NCBI GenBank assembly: GCA_035578905.1
Contig: JAQJVL010000155.1
Location: 868,001-932,000 of the forward strand
Source: Stictocephala bisonia
Lineage: Eukaryota; Arthropoda; Insecta; Hemiptera; Membracidae
Direction: 5' to 3'
DNA: 64,000 bases
The notes beneath the pieces were generated by a model that worked only from the letters and a program-made list of their open reading frames with translations, did not search any database and was not told the DNA's origin. Both the position numbers and the translations under genes were made by a program. Shown here piece by piece: positions 11,716-24,020 of the stretch (its first letter is position 1; every line of letters starts with the position of its first letter).

Positions 11716-11730
11716 GTGAGAAAATTTTGA

Positions 11731-13399
11731 ATAATCTAATAATAATGGTCCGTTAGATTATGATGCTATTGGTAGGACACTGATATTTTTTTCATATACT
11801 TCATGTAATTCAGAATACTGACAAGTCCACCAAATGTTTTCAAATAAATTAGGACATGTTAAAATATAAAGAAGTAATGCATCAGTAGAATTATGTCGAG
11901 TAAGTTTCTTTTTCAAATTGCCACTGAAAGTGTTTGAGTATAAATAAAAAAATATATTATTCAATATTTATAGGTATTATTATTTTTGTCTAGTTATCAA
12001 AAATTACGAGATAGGTTTACATCATAGATGACAAACTATTTAGAATCAATGTAAATCACAAAATAAACGATTAGCTGTTGCGTCATCAATAAAATGCTCC
12101 TTCATACACTCACCGTTGTTTAATTTCTCCCCCTCCCCCCGGACTCAATCCTTAATAACTTGCTGTTGTATTTTGACGATTTTTATTAGGACATTATACA
12201 AATATTTTAATTCATCGTTGTCATTGTATACACATATTTATTATTTTTGATAATTATAAATCTTTTGGCTTCTTCGATAATAGTTTCGAAGGTAGCCTAC
12301 TGCACAATTTTTCCTTTGCTATTTTCATATTCTTAAGATACTGCCAAATATTGAAAATCTAGAATTTTATGCACTGTTTAGTTATACTTCTCTATATTTC
12401 TTTCCTGCAGTGTCAATCATTTTGCTTCAATTGACAGTGCATAAGCTATATATCGTGCACTTTGACAGAATTTAAGAGTATCAAGTTGGAAGATAACTAT
12501 TTTCAACAAAGAGTAGCACAATCACTCATTTTTCAATATGCTTCTTAAAATAGTTGCTGACTGTGTATTATTAAAAATTCACAATTACATGAATTTTTTA
12601 AAAGAGTTTGTTTGATATGAAACGCGATTTGTTGTATTTACTCGATATTTTGCATGTGCAGATAAAAGACTTATTTAGGTAGCCTGATATCAAGTTTTCC
12701 ATTACTAATATGATATTCTTAATACTATTATGTTAGTTTCCCTCAACTGTATGACTTCTTTACTTCATAGATTTTAGTACTCATTCTTCATCTATTAAAC
12801 CACACACAAGGCTAAAACAATACTTTATATCTTGTATGCATTCGGTACAAAGACCTATATAATTAAATATGTCTAGCCAAGGAAAATTTAACTTTTCATA
12901 AGCTACTGAGTGCAAAACATTATTTTTCACTACACTACTACGAGTTTAGCTATTTTCGTTATGTGTACAACCTGCGAAAGATCATATTTTCAAGAGCTGT
13001 CTATTGTTTACTACCGAAAGTAGCATTGTTTACAACCGAAAATTTTCCACAGTCAACAACACCTGTTTTTATTCCGTAGTGTAGTGAAAAGTATCAAAAG
13101 TATCGTTCAAAACTCGAGTGAAAGTGTTTTGTATGTTCTCGACCATTCGAAGTGCTCGACAAGTCTCGCACTTCAAACATATGGTCTCGAACATGCAAAA
13201 CCCCACTTTCCACTCTTGTTATGAAATATACTATTGGAATGCAACAGGCAATTTTTAAATTTCTTAATTAGTTTTAGGATCTTGAATAAGTTTCATGTCA
13301 ACAGGTCTTTTAGCACTTGTACTGAGTATTGACATTATTAGCGCTAGATAAATTCATATCCATATTGAGAGAAGTGATGGAAAACATATAACACATATT
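11731..13399. other. AT-rich intergenic sequence
   Basis: No coding exon, RNA gene or shared repeat family was recognised. A short minus-strand frame (11,758-11,964) has no motif. Confidence 0.35.
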
Positions 13400-16300
13400 A
13401 AAAAAAAAATCATGGTTTATTTCACCATTATAATATTTCATAATGTATAAACAAAACTACAATACAAAATGTACAATCTTACAATAATATAACTATGTAT
13501 ATATATATATTTATATAAAGTGAATATGATACATGGGCCATTTTACAAATAAGTATGATCGAGCGAGAAATAAACTTTGTTTTTACAATTTTTATATGTG
13601 CAAAAATATTGCTACTTCGACAAAACTACACTAGATAGAAGCGATGAACAAAAACCGGCAATGAGGCCAGAATGGTTAAGGCATTGGCTACCACAGGCTA
13701 GCCTACAGTAAGTACAGATGAAAGAATTAGGGTTCAGAGATACAGAGGTAAACCCCGTGTTGGCAAGGTAGATGATTTGACATTGAGAGAAATCTACAGA
13801 AGCAATCCTATAGCAGATGAAACTGAAATCAGCGTGTACCGTCAACATTACTTTGGGCCATCAAAGATTCACTATTAAAGAACACATGAATGAGGGAACT
13901 GTCTTAACACTTAGGAGACAAAACTAAAGAAGCTTAATCCCAAAATTCCATTGCGCAACATCAAAACACTGTTGAAAAAATTTAACGAGTGTAATTTTAT
14001 ACTATTGTAGACACCTCTAAATTGACATTTATCATCCAAGCCTAAACAACTAGGAATATCTTGAAATGTTACTTATGCATAACATACACAAACACATTTA
14101 CGTGTTGTTGAATGTAAACGCTCGACAAAATGTACAATTTTTTTATTTTTATTACAAAAAAGGGAAAATTTTTTACACAATATTGCACTGAGTAGAAAAA
14201 GGTAATACTATAACATATATAAAAATGATTAACATCCCTTACATATATTTATCTCAAATACCTTGGCCCATACCTTTCTAAAATATGACAAATTTTACGA
14301 GTTGAAATATATAAAAATTGAACGTCATATTTACAAAATTCAATTAGGTATTTTTTATTAGGGAACAAAAATTTTGTAACTAAACTTCACACAATAAGAT
14401 ATGAAAACATTTCTGAAAGAAATCACTCGAACAAAACTTTCTTAGACCATGTATTTGGTAAACATATCACAAAATAACACAATTAAAAGTCCTGAATAGT
14501 AAAATATAAGCTGCGTAATTATAAATAATTTACATAAAATGTAAATCCATCCTTTGCCCCCTCTTGGATCATTTAAAATAACATATTGCTTCATTTAATT
14601 AAACAACAAAATTTAGCCTAAACATATGTTAAATAAAAAAAAGCAATTCGCCGCTGACTTATAATAAATGTTAATAATCACCGAGAACTTTAAGTAATCT
14701 TAATTGTAAGGAGCATGGACCAATAATAATATTAACACCGCCAAGTTGACGCTTATATTTTCTTCTACACATACATTTCATTAAAATATACACAATTTTT
14801 CTAAACAGTTTTAATTTTTGTACACAATTTCAAAAACATTTGGAAGTTTGTAATACTTTTTATTTTAGAATAATTTGTACCACGTTATATAACCAGGTAC
14901 TTATTTTGCAACAGCTTTTTAGATTCTAAATCAAATCAATAATCATTGTGTTACATAAATGATATACGCATGTGTAGAAGAAATATTAAAAATGGTAAGG
15001 TAAGGCCTACATATCTATAAATTAAGCGTAATAGGGTATACACAGGTGAGGAAGTATCATGAATAATTATCCAAATACTACAAAAGCAGATGAGTAAATT
15101 GTTCAGTACAAACAGTTTCATTATGTAACAAGATAGGGAATTCCTGTACAAAACAGAAATTAACTAAAACTAATCGGAATTTTCATACAAATTTATTAAA
15201 TGCTAACTATTTTTGTTGAAGGGGGCACTGAACCTAGGTTTGTATTCACATAAACGTAGGCACATTCAGTTGAACAAACAGTTTAAGTTATTCATGACTA
15301 TTTCTTAATTATCAATAATAAAAACAGAAGAAATTAAATGAAATGCAAGTTTTAAGTAGACTTTAAAAAATAAAAAGTAACGTCCTTCTTGCGGAAATTA
15401 TGATGCATCAATAATACTGAGCAGTTTTGATGTGCAAATAATATTAACAATTTATACAATACTATATAAACAGTATATAGACAAAAATCAAATATAAGGA
15501 TATATAAATTGCCACAAACATATTGACAAGCAAAAAAATTAATATCCAATTGGTTTTTACTATATAAACACAATACAAACAATAAATGGTCCCAACTAAA
15601 TTCAGCAGTTTGAGAATATGTTACAATTTTGTATGTAATGCATTAAAATCAGAACTGACAACTAGTAGTAACTAAAATGCCCCCTTAATAAATAATTAGT
15701 GAAAACTAACTTGACTGCCATTGAAGGTGGTTGGTCGGTTACTGAAAATGTGTATCACAGCCTGATATATTATTTCTGGGCCTTAACAGAAAATGGCAGT
15801 AAAAAATAGAAACTAACAAATACAATCTACAAAAACATAATTTGGTATTGACATCGATAAAACTAGCAATGTTATGTTAATCTCATCCAACAAATTGTAT
15901 GAATTATTAACAATCAAAGGTAAAAAATTGGGAAAAAACATTAGTTGGATCCTTAATTTTATTCAAATTTATATCATGATAAAAATATTTGCGTATTGCA
16001 TCTAAGTTATGATTAAAAGAGCACATACAAATTATGTAACAACCATAGAAAGTAACGAATTTTAATATACAAGTTTTTTTATAGCGCGAGCCTACATCGA
16101 CAAAATAAGGCCCAGACAATATGACATGAGATCAAAGCTCCAATGAGCTGCGCCTATAGTTAATTGTGGCATGTATCTAAAACATGGACTTCAATTCGGA
16201 CCAGAAAAACAGACAAAGATGTTTCCACTATAATAAACCAAACTTAACCACATTTGTCTTAAAATATTAAAAATCCTGAATCTACCGCTGCCTTTAGAGT

Positions 16301-16515
16301 TCAGTGTAGCTTAAAATACAATTAGAAATATACTCCATCAACCTTTTCAAGTTCTCATGTTTTAGTCATCACACAAATTATTACATTAGACAAAAAGGCC
16401 TAACAGAAAAATTGTAACACATATTCCATTCAGTGAGCTCGCGAACAGTTCAACACAATTAATAAAAGATTCAGTCAACATTGAAGAAAATGTATATCAC
16501 CAAACAACTGCACCT
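13400..16515 (-). other. Candidate long 3' UTR of SoxC
   Basis: Downstream of the SoxC stop codon there are about 3.1 kb of AT-rich sequence without recognised transposon families, in contrast to both flanks. At its far end a minus-strand AATAAA (13,421-13,416) is followed about 10 bases later by a run of T on that strand (complement of the A run at 13,402-13,410), a usual poly(A) signal plus downstream U-rich layout. A Pumilio-type TGTAAATA is on the minus strand at 14,335-14,328. Long 3' UTRs are common in Sox genes, but the extent here is inferred; there are other minus-strand AATAAA hexamers in between. Confidence 0.35.
13416..13421 (-). terminator. Candidate distal poly(A) signal of SoxC
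   Basis: AATAAA on the minus strand followed by a T-rich stretch. It is chosen because it lies at the end of the transposon-free block. Alternative signals closer to the stop codon cannot be excluded. Confidence 0.3.
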
Positions 16516-17625
16516 TCAACAATTGATGAGGTCCGCAAAGGTGGTTTCCACCCAACCGTTGCTGCTGACTCCGATGTCACACAACATGTCAGACACGTCG
16601 GGTGCGCACGAGAACTCAAAGTGAGATCCCGAGCTGGAGCTGGTGGTATCGAAGGTATCGATGTCTGTGGTCAGCGTGTCCAGGTCCACTTTGAAGTCTG
16701 AGGGGATCTGCAGCAGGTCTGTGAGGGAGTCAAGGTCTGCAAGGCTAGGGTTGTCTCCGGCATGGCCCGTAGCGGCTAATTCTGACTCACACTCCATTGG
16801 CTCTTGCTTGATCACGGACGGTTCGAGTTTCAAAAGGGGTTCGGGCTTGATGAGAAACTCATGTGTCATATCGTCAGGCTCGGATTTGATGGTGATTACA
16901 GGTCCTATTGTGAGTTCTGTAAAGTTCGATTTCATTGGAGGCAAAACTCTTCGTTCTAAAACTTTGATTTTCCTCATCTCCGGCTCACGCTTGACCTCCG
17001 TATGCATCGATCCTTCGTCGTAGAAGGTGGCGCTTTCTGGGGAGTCCGGTGTGTCGCACGATGGACTCGAGGGCACCTTGGCGTGGACTGTAGGTGGGGA
17101 CGTGGTAAACTGACGACCATGACATTGCCGCATACTATCCTTTAGTTTTCGGTCTATTGTCAAACGGACTTTCAGCTTGCTGTGATTTACAGGACTAAGT
17201 GTGCTGGTTTGGATGATTCCGTTGCGCCTAATGAGAGTCTCTGTCTTCTGCTTAGTATCATTCAGATGCGAATTGTTATTTGAGTCATTCCTTTCGAGGA
17301 CGAGCTGATTGTGCGGGGAAGACTTTTTCGGTTTCTTTGGCCTTGATGGTGAGACCTTTGGAGCGGGCTTGACAGTCTTCTTCCTCGGCCTGTATTTGTA
17401 GTCGGGATATTCTTGCAGGTGCATCAGCCTTAGTCTCTCTGCTTCCTCGATGAAAGGTTGTCTCTCTTCCTCGGAAAGAAGCTTCCACCGCCTTCCCAGC
17501 CTCTTTGAAATTTCGGCATTGTGCATGTCGGGCTGAAGTTCGCAGATCTTGCGACGTTCGATTTGAGACCAGACCATGAATGCGTTCATTGGGCGTTTGA
17601 TGTGGTTGGGGTTGTTTTTCTTCGT
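16516..17625 (-). CDS. SoxC: SoxC transcription factor, main exon (HMG box to stop)
   Basis: Encodes residues 41-409 of the predicted protein and the TGA stop. The HMG box spans about residues 48-119: RPMNAFMVW (51-59), the basic ERRK stretch, [13 protein letters not shown] (75-87), then [12 protein letters not shown] (112-123), which acts with the box in DNA bending and nuclear import. A Lys/Pro-rich tail follows. The middle (251-315) has five psi-K-x-E motifs, candidate SUMO acceptors. The C-terminal end (SGSHFEF about 372-378, then P-D-VSDML and W...FADL) is the SoxC transactivation signature shared with vertebrate Sox4/11. SoxC factors bind AACAAAG-like sites and act in neuronal differentiation; Drosophila Sox14 is ecdysone-induced in metamorphosis and dendrite pruning. 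The acceptor TTTGTTTCAG lies just upstream of the ACG codon at 17,625; the in-frame ATG further upstream (17,646) is intronic. The plus-strand frame 16,643-17,023 is only its antisense shadow. Confidence 0.95.
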   Translation of the reverse strand, partial: TKKNNPNHIKRPMNAFMVWSQIERRKICELQPDMHNAEISKRLGRRWKLLSEEERQPFIEEAERLRLMHLQEYPDYKYRPRKKTVKPAPKVSPSRPKKPKKSSPHNQLVLERNDSNNNSHLNDTKQKTETLIRRNGIIQTSTLSPVNHSKLKVRLTIDRKLKDSMRQCHGRQFTTSPPTVHAKVPSSPSCDTPDSPESATFYDEGSMHTEVKREPEMRKIKVLERRVLPPMKSNFTELTIGPVITIKSEPDDMTHEFLIKPEPLLKLEPSVIKQEPMECESELAATGHAGDNPSLADLDSLTDLLQIPSDFKVDLDTLTTDIDTFDTTSSSSGSHFEFSCAPDVSDMLCDIGVSSNGWVETTFADLINC

Positions 17626-17639
17626 CTGAAACAAAAAGA

Positions 17640-18423
17640 AAATCACGTCAAAAAATCTTTGTTATATTATAAAGATAGTAACATACCCGAGAAATTTTAA
17701 TTCTGACCATAGTAACGTCTTTTCACAATTAATCTTCATTAAAATCTACCATATTACAATTCGTCTCGTATCATAACAAATACCAGCGAAGTAAAACTGA
17801 GAATTTGTAACAAGAAAATTATTTTCAGAAATAAAGACTAATAATATCACAACTTTTCTATCGTAAAACCCATGATTTGAAGTTTGGCAACAGCTAAGTC
17901 TGCTAACCACTTAGGAGGTCACAAACCCTCACTAATAACTCTTAACACACGTTATCAACTAATGACAGGCTATTTTTCACAGCATGTTGGGTGGATGTGG
18001 GTTGGACAGCTGTTTGATTGAAATAATGCTGCGGGTTAAGTCAACTTCCCGGTGTTCCAAGGTCGCCAGCTGACTAGGAAGGCCAAGTCAACCATTTGTT
18101 AGCCCTCACCCGTGCAAAAACTGCTGCCAAAACTCGTTATGCGTATTATTAGTGTTATTACTGCTCACTTTGACGCCACCCAGCTATAAATATACATATC
18201 CCGACCCCCACAACTTATGTAACTTGAAAGAAAACTGCTTAGGTGGCAGTGATAATACATTTCTGTAAACAAGTTAACTATCCAGTATACTCTGTTGTTC
18301 ATGCATAATACAATGCAAGTTATGTACTTGGCAGTGTGTCTTGCGTAGGTTCACTTATTAAGTTGCATACCAACCTAAAGTACCGCTCAACAATAGTAGA
18401 TATAACGTTGTTTCTTACTATGT
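17640..18423. other. Intron sequence with a GC-richer patch
   Basis: About 17,980-18,130 is complex and richer in G+C than its neighbours, with CAGCTG E-boxes (18,009-18,014 and 18,068-18,073). It could be regulatory. Nothing else was recognised. Confidence 0.25.
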
Positions 18424-18611
18424 CGCAGGGGCCGACCTCCTATTTAACATTACTACCCATTCCCTACAGTTTATAGATATGTACAGGAAATTTATAAGGC
18501 AGAATAAGAGAGAGAACCAGTACAGTACAAGGGGAATGTTACTGATAAAAACTAACCAGGATTCGAACCTGCGTTATTACTAACTCACGCAGTAAGTCCT
18601 GCTCGGCCACT
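18424..18611 (-). mobile_element. tRNA-derived SINE, copy 3 (minus strand)
   Basis: Read on the minus strand it starts AGTGGCCGAGCAGGAC, has box B GGTTCGAATCC (complement of 18,559-18,569), then TTTTTATCAGTAACATTC and TGTACTGTACTGGTTCTCTC as in the 7.3-kb copy, and ends GAGGTCGGCCCC. It lacks an obvious A-tail. Confidence 0.8.
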
Positions 18612-19999
18612 TTAACACATTTTAATACCAAATTAATCAAATCTAGCTCCTAACTTTAAAAATACGGAAATATAAGTGGCATAGAAAGTTTTAGGCCTAT
18701 CGGTTCAAATTATATTTTGATGCAATGTACAGATATAGAGTATAAAAACTTTTACTGTACCAGATGTAAGTAAAATTAACGTACTTATTGGTATTGGATA
18801 GAAACAACTGCAATACAATGACAAGTATTTGTGAGCAAAATTACGCTATCAAGTTGTGCGGATCACGAAATGAAGGAAGGACCTTGGCGATCATTGATGG
18901 ACTTTTAAACAATGTAACAAGTCATTCTTCAACCATAAGGAAACAGTTAATCTTGAACTTTTCAGCGAACTGCAAGCAAGACTATAAAGAAAGTTTAATG
19001 GAGCTTTTACGGTCGAGTAAGAGCACGATACAGTGCAATTATACATCTGCGGCCTTCTGCGCTAGGTTATACGTGTGCTGTTCAATTTTGATTTGTCAAT
19101 CGTGTTCCGTTAGTCTACAAGTGTTTCGTAACACTAATTGAATTTTAAAACTGCCAGAAGGCCAAGGTAACAGTTACGTACTCGGCGATTACTTGCTCGG
19201 AGCTGCTCTTTACCGCAGCTGATCTTGGTCGAGAACTTAGTAGCATAACATGTTATTTTAGGGTGACATACAATTCTTTCGACAACTTTTCATCAAGGAT
19301 TTGGGCCAGGAAATCACATTTGTATAAAATACAATGCAAACTGAAAATCAGAAACTACAATGCCACAAAACTAGTAAAGTGCTTCATTAAATTTTAACAG
19401 CTTTAACGGCTTCTAACCCAACTACTATTCTGACAAAATCCGACTAAGCTATGAGCGATCAAATGCGATTACACTTCTTCAAATTGGGAGATTATTGGAA
19501 ATAAAACTATTATAACTCAATTATCAACTAATTAAAAAAAATATTTTAATCTATTCAGTTCTAGATCAACTTCGAAACGTCTGAACAAGTCGAAAATCTT
19601 GAAAGTTTGAACAAGACACGGCAGCACAAAAAAATTTTAGTGTCATTGAGGATGATGTAAACAGTGAGCCTCGCTGAGTTGATGCGCTGTGAAGTAAGAC
19701 TCCTCCTATATTCTGCTGTTACATTAAATATTTAGCATCTTCCAGTTCCAATGAGATTTATATATTAGAACTGCGTTTCAATTATTCCACAGGGTGCTGA
19801 TTGCAAAGAACATTATAATAATTTTAAAATATTCATCATGAACTTGAAATTTACAAACATTTCCTAAATTACTTGCTATCTCGATTTTGTGTGAAATCTG
19901 TTTTCAAATTATAACAATCGGAAGAGAATCTGTAGGCTTAACAACGAAGTACGATAAGTCAAGTCTACCTAAAACAAAAGCACACAATTACTGACGAGA
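18612..19999. other. Intron sequence; unrecognised 117-codon open frame inside
   Basis: A plus-strand frame at 18,788-19,141 (from MVLDRNNC to VFRNTN) has no recognisable motif, no splice partners and lies on the opposite strand inside the SoxC intron. I regard it as chance. The rest is AT-rich. Confidence 0.3.
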
Positions 20000-20420
20000 A
20001 TGAGCAGTAAATACGAAACAGCAGCGGTTGTTGACAGTTTAAAACAACAATCTCAGCAGGGAAATCCTTATTAATAGAGTTTGACGAGAGGGCTGACGTT
20101 TGTTTAGGGAAATAATCCCGAAAAGTGCTGCTTGGTGCTGGCACAGAGGACCCTTGTTTTGACAGGGCTCCGCTCGGAAATCCCAAGTGCTTATAATAAA
20201 CATTGTATAAATAAACGGATCCCCACATCGCATCGCACCGCGTTCGTTCCGGAGCCTTCAAACTTCCAGTTCTTGGCAGGAACCGCTAGGAGTTGACGTT
20301 TGGCCGTGTTACAGCCTGCCTGTTGACACTTCGACTTCACGGCCGTAAATTGACAACCCGCAGAGTTTTCTCGTTCCATAAATATTTATATCCAGATTGA
20401 ATCAACTCGCTACAAAACAG
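20000..20420. promoter_or_regulatory. Candidate intronic enhancer island 1
   Basis: A block of about 400 bases with higher G+C and complex, non-repetitive sequence inside an AT-rich intron. It includes AAGTGCTTATAATAAAC, CCGTAAATTGACAAC and CCATAAATATTTATATCC. Three overlapping minus-strand frames are short and share no family. Such islands in large introns of developmental regulators are often conserved enhancers; this is inference only. Confidence 0.25.
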
Positions 20421-20616
20421 ACGATCGACGATGGAAGCGTGTCGCGTGCAAGGGTTTCTTGAACTTAGGCGAGAACTAACAGCGAAGAAGATCTTCAGGA
20501 CTATCTAGCAGTGAATTTCCTAACATATTAAAATTAGTTTCGGCTAAAGAGAATAGTCACGTAATGTGATGCAACCATAACTAGTGCAAATATTGTCCTC
20601 TTCAACGTCATAATTG

Positions 20617-20656
20617 ATTCTATCTCATAATTATTCCAATAATTATGAGATAGAAT
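20617..20656. repeat. Perfect 19-bp inverted repeat with a 2-base loop
   Basis: ATTCTATCTCATAATTATT, then CC, then its exact reverse complement. It could form a cruciform or a short hairpin. No flanking repeat family was recognised. Confidence 0.85.
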
Positions 20657-21479
20657 GAATGAGTATAGCCTCAAAATTATTAATAAAACCTAAATAACTG
20701 GTATATACCCATGCCTTAAAGTTCTTGTCAATTAAGCAGAATAGTTAAGATACCAAATATTATACCAACTATAATACCAAAAATGCCTTCAGTGTGTGAT
20801 AAACAATCTTTGCTTGCTATACGCAAGTATGGATATTTATCAATTAGACACCTACAAGAAGAAATACATTTATTTACAGACTACCTCTTCAGCGACGCTG
20901 GAAAAATAGCGCCTTAAAATATAAAATCTGGTCTCGAAAACAACGTGCGTGTTCTACTTCAAATGGCTACACGACAAGTTTAATCTTACTTGTCTTATAT
21001 GTAGGGCTGAGACTGTTTCCGATTACAAGCAGTAGTGTACAGGGGTGGGAGCCGACCAAAGTAATAGACCACCATAGGTGGCTATTTCCACAGGTGACCT
21101 GTAATCAGCCAGTAGAATCAAGGTAATAGCAGATCGAGAAATGAAATCAAGCAGCGATACACGCCAGTGCAACATGTCAAGCTAATAAGAAAGGGATAAA
21201 ACAGGGAGGGAAAGATCTGATAAGAGGCGACTGCCATGATCGGTGGCGCACGCCACACCACTTCCTCCCAGGTAATTTCCGTTAGACCGACTTGCCATCT
21301 ACCACCTGCCGGCAATTAGCCTCTCTACTTATCTGCTGATAACAACGCAACAGGTGGACAGGACCGCTGGACGCTCGGGAAATATAGATGTGACAGTAAG
21401 AATTTCCTCACCTGTCGTGTGAAGTCTTAAAGAAAGGTATTCCAACGTTAACAGTATTTTCTAATGGCAAATTTTGTCG
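20657..21479. other. Intron sequence, complex patch at 21,050-21,400
   Basis: 21,050-21,400 is richer in G+C and has E-box-like CACCTG/CAGGTG cores (for example around 21,093-21,098 and 21,305-21,310). There is no gene, only a short minus-strand frame (21,118-21,315). Confidence 0.25.
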
Positions 21480-21665
21480 CATTCGAACATCCGACCGACA
21501 TGTTGTTGACTTCGGAACTACTTGCTTGCAGCTCCGTCGACTAACAGAAGTAGACCGGTTGTCGTCTGTCCGTCCACCCCAAACCAATGTGTCATTTGAA
21601 TAGTCGTGGCAGTTGACTCCTTCCCCGCTTGGCTACCAGCCAATTAATGTATTTCCAATTTTAGC
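21480..21665 (+). repeat. R3 repeat, copy 1
   Basis: Matches 47,630-47,820 in order: TTGCTTGCA, GACTAACAGAAG versus GACTATCAGAAG, ACCGGTTGTC, CTGTCCGTCCACC, GTCGTGGCAGTTGACTCC, CTTCCCCGCTTGGC. It is direct-oriented and non-coding; class unknown. Confidence 0.7.
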
Positions 21666-21757
21666 ATACTTTATAAGTCTTAATTAGTGCCCGCAGAGAC
21701 AGCTTTTTTCTAACTGTCTTGGTTTATTTACAAAAAAATAAATGAATAGAATTTTAA

Positions 21758-21868
21758 AATCTCATCTCAGGGGGCTGTTCATAAATAAGGCTGTAATATT
21801 TATTGGAAATGAACATTGGTCTATGGAGAATCAAATCCAATATGGCGGAAGTTTTAACAGACTTTAAA
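21758..21868 (+). repeat. R2 repeat (AATATGGCGG family), copy 2
   Basis: Starts AAATCTCATCTCAGGGGGCT and ends after GAGAATCAAATCCAATATGG and CGGAAG. It is shorter than copies 1 and 3, lacking the segment between GGGGGCT and GTTCATAAA, so it carries an internal deletion. Confidence 0.75.
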
Positions 21869-22529
21869 GATCAAAAACGATATTTATCAAACACGGAATA
21901 AACAACATAAGTTCATTCACGGTTGGAGCTGCACTGTAATAACCTACCAAAGGAAATAAGCTGACTATTTACATAATACATCACTCTCAAGAGTGCATTA
22001 ATTTATTCACATAGGAAATAAAAGCTTATCGTTTATAAAAAACACAACAACAAACTCATTTCAATACGAGATATCAGCTTAATTTCTGGTTATCGAATCA
22101 GTTTACCCAGCCAATAAACGAATTCACACGATACTGAGCAAAAAAGTGGATTAAATCGGAGTTGAATTATGGTCCGGAAATTCAGTGATAATGCGGGCTA
22201 CATGGCATATGTGTGCATGCGGCATCGACCAGCTGATAACGGACTGCCACGCCACCCAACGATCGAGTCGCATGCGACCACATGCGTAGCGTCACTAGGG
22301 ACAGATGGTTGGACCGTTGGCCAACGATCCAACTGCTGGCGCAAAGATAAAACACAAATTTAAGATAAAAAAAATAGGTTTTATCAAATACTCTACGATT
22401 ACAGATAACATCTCCAATGATAAAGCGTGAATACTTCGATTGCACAAACGTGATAATCTGAAAATTCCAGTTTCGGAATCGCACGGACGTTGCGTCAAGT
22501 AGAGGTTGTGGATCTGTCAAAAAATAGCT
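21869..22529. other. Intron sequence with a palindromic GC-richer patch
   Basis: 22,160-22,350 is GC-richer and open on both strands (22,169-22,363 plus; 22,182-22,613 minus). The translations show no family. It may be debris of a mobile element. Otherwise AT-rich. Confidence 0.25.
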
Positions 22530-23063
22530 AGAGATGGCAACGATATATCGGAAATATCGATAAATACGTGTCGATATATCGACATTTTCTTTCGATAATG
22601 TCGGACATAACAATATTTTGTTCCGATATATCGAATCAATAAATTTTCACTTTATTCTCTCTACTCAAAATCATCATGATTAGGAAAATAAAACATATTT
22701 AAAATGCCTCTTATGCGTACAAAACATGCATTGCTAAAATAAAGCACCTTATTTAGAATTTTACACGAGGTAAACGCACTAAATTGTAGTTTATTGTAGA
22801 CCAGTGGGTGGAACGGGTAAATGAAGTTGTGTGTGAGTTAGCATTGCTGACTCTGAGATACCTAGCCAGTCGCCTTACAAATCATTATTACACTGTTCTT
22901 TAATAGTTAACATAGGCCTAATAATTAAAGTTATTACAATTCGATATATCGATTACCCGATATATCGATATTTTTCTTTCAATAATATCGGTAGATCAAT
23001 ATTTGCTTTACGATCTATCGATAATTCGATATCATATGTTGAAAATATTTGCCATCGCTATCT
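22530..23063 (-). mobile_element. DRE-rich MITE family, copy 2 (minus strand)
   Basis: Left end AGATGGCAACGATATATCGG and right end, read in reverse, GATGGCAAATATTTTCAACA form imperfect terminal inverted repeats. The interior matches copies 1 and 3 on the opposite strand (ATGCGTACAAAACATGCATT). Both ends carry TATCGATA/TCGATA motifs. No transposase. Confidence 0.8.
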
Positions 23064-23599
23064 ACAATACAAATGTAAGTTTGAACATTTTTCAATGTGT
23101 ATGTCTATATGTGAAAAAATTGGGGTATAGATAAAAAACTTAAATAAAAAACCTGTTAATAACACTCGTATATTGTGTTTCATTTAAATGTTCTGTGTAC
23201 GAAACAGTCTGGTGAAGTATAAAAATAAATTAGCTAATTTTGAAAGATATGAGTGTTTAAAAACGTGGATACCCCACACAGGTAAAAGTAACACGAGATG
23301 AGGACATCTTTTATCAATAAAGTAACGTACGTATTTATTAAAATTGAACTAAAACGTGAAAGTCCTTCACCAGCTAAAGCAGACTGATATATTGATATTG
23401 CATGCCAACCAGCTGAATATCATTGGAGTCAAGTCCAAGTGAAAAGCGCTCTCCACCAATCGTGTCAGACCAATCGTGGAAAATTGACGACACAGAGAGA
23501 CATATTCTCCAGGAGTTGTGTAAGGACAATAGGCATACCTGGGACATTAGAGAATGTCAGGAGGGAGCCAGCCAAATGTTCAGCTCAAATGCCAAGGCT
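23064..23599. other. Intron sequence
   Basis: AT-rich up to about 23,400, then a more balanced stretch leading into the tandem array. The plus-strand frame 23,423-23,671 runs into the array and has no recognisable domain. Confidence 0.3.
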
Positions 23600-24020
23600 G
23601 CTGGAGTGAGTGGCTTGACGACAGTCGAATGTCAACCACTGCAAACCTTCACTACGGATGTAGCTAGTTAGTAACATAGGCTACATTCATAGAACATCAG
23701 TTTACTTAGGTGGCTTGACGACGATAGTTGAATGTCAACTACTGCTAACCTTCACTACGGAAGCCACTAAGTTAGTAACATAGGCTACATTCATATAGCC
23801 TCAGCTTACATAGGTGTTTTGACGACAGTCGAATGTCAAGCACTGAAAACCTTCACTACGGATGCCACTAATATCGTAACGTAGGCTACATTCACACTTC
23901 TTTAGTTTGCATAGCTGATGATAACGACAGTCAAATGTCAACCATTACACATCTCCACAATGGAGAAGAGCCAAAATCACCAGTTAGGCTACATTCAAAC
24001 ATCTCCAATCAGTTCTTGTT
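23600..24020 (+). repeat. Tandem repeat, about 102-bp unit, four copies
   Basis: TGGCTTGACGACAGTCGAAT, then GTCAACCACTGCAAACC, TTCACTACGGATG and TAGGCTACATTCA recur at 23,611, 23,711, 23,815 and about 23,917. The units diverge progressively and the fourth is the most decayed. Each unit contains TTGACGACAGTCGA, partly self-complementary. Confidence 0.85.

Noticed and set aside
16643..17023. 126-codon plus-strand frame inside the SoxC exon
   Set aside because: Antisense of the conserved SoxC coding sequence; the translation has no features and the minus strand is clearly the coding one.
17285..17488. 67-codon minus-strand frame overlapping the HMG box
   Set aside because: Out-of-frame shadow of the SoxC reading frame.
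18788..19141. 117-codon plus-strand frame as a gene nested in the SoxC intron
   Set aside because: No recognisable domain, promoter, splice site or poly(A) support; length is compatible with chance.
22182..22613. 143-codon minus-strand frame
   Set aside because: Runs into the end of a DRE-rich MITE; its translation has no domain and the overlapping frames on both strands are open.
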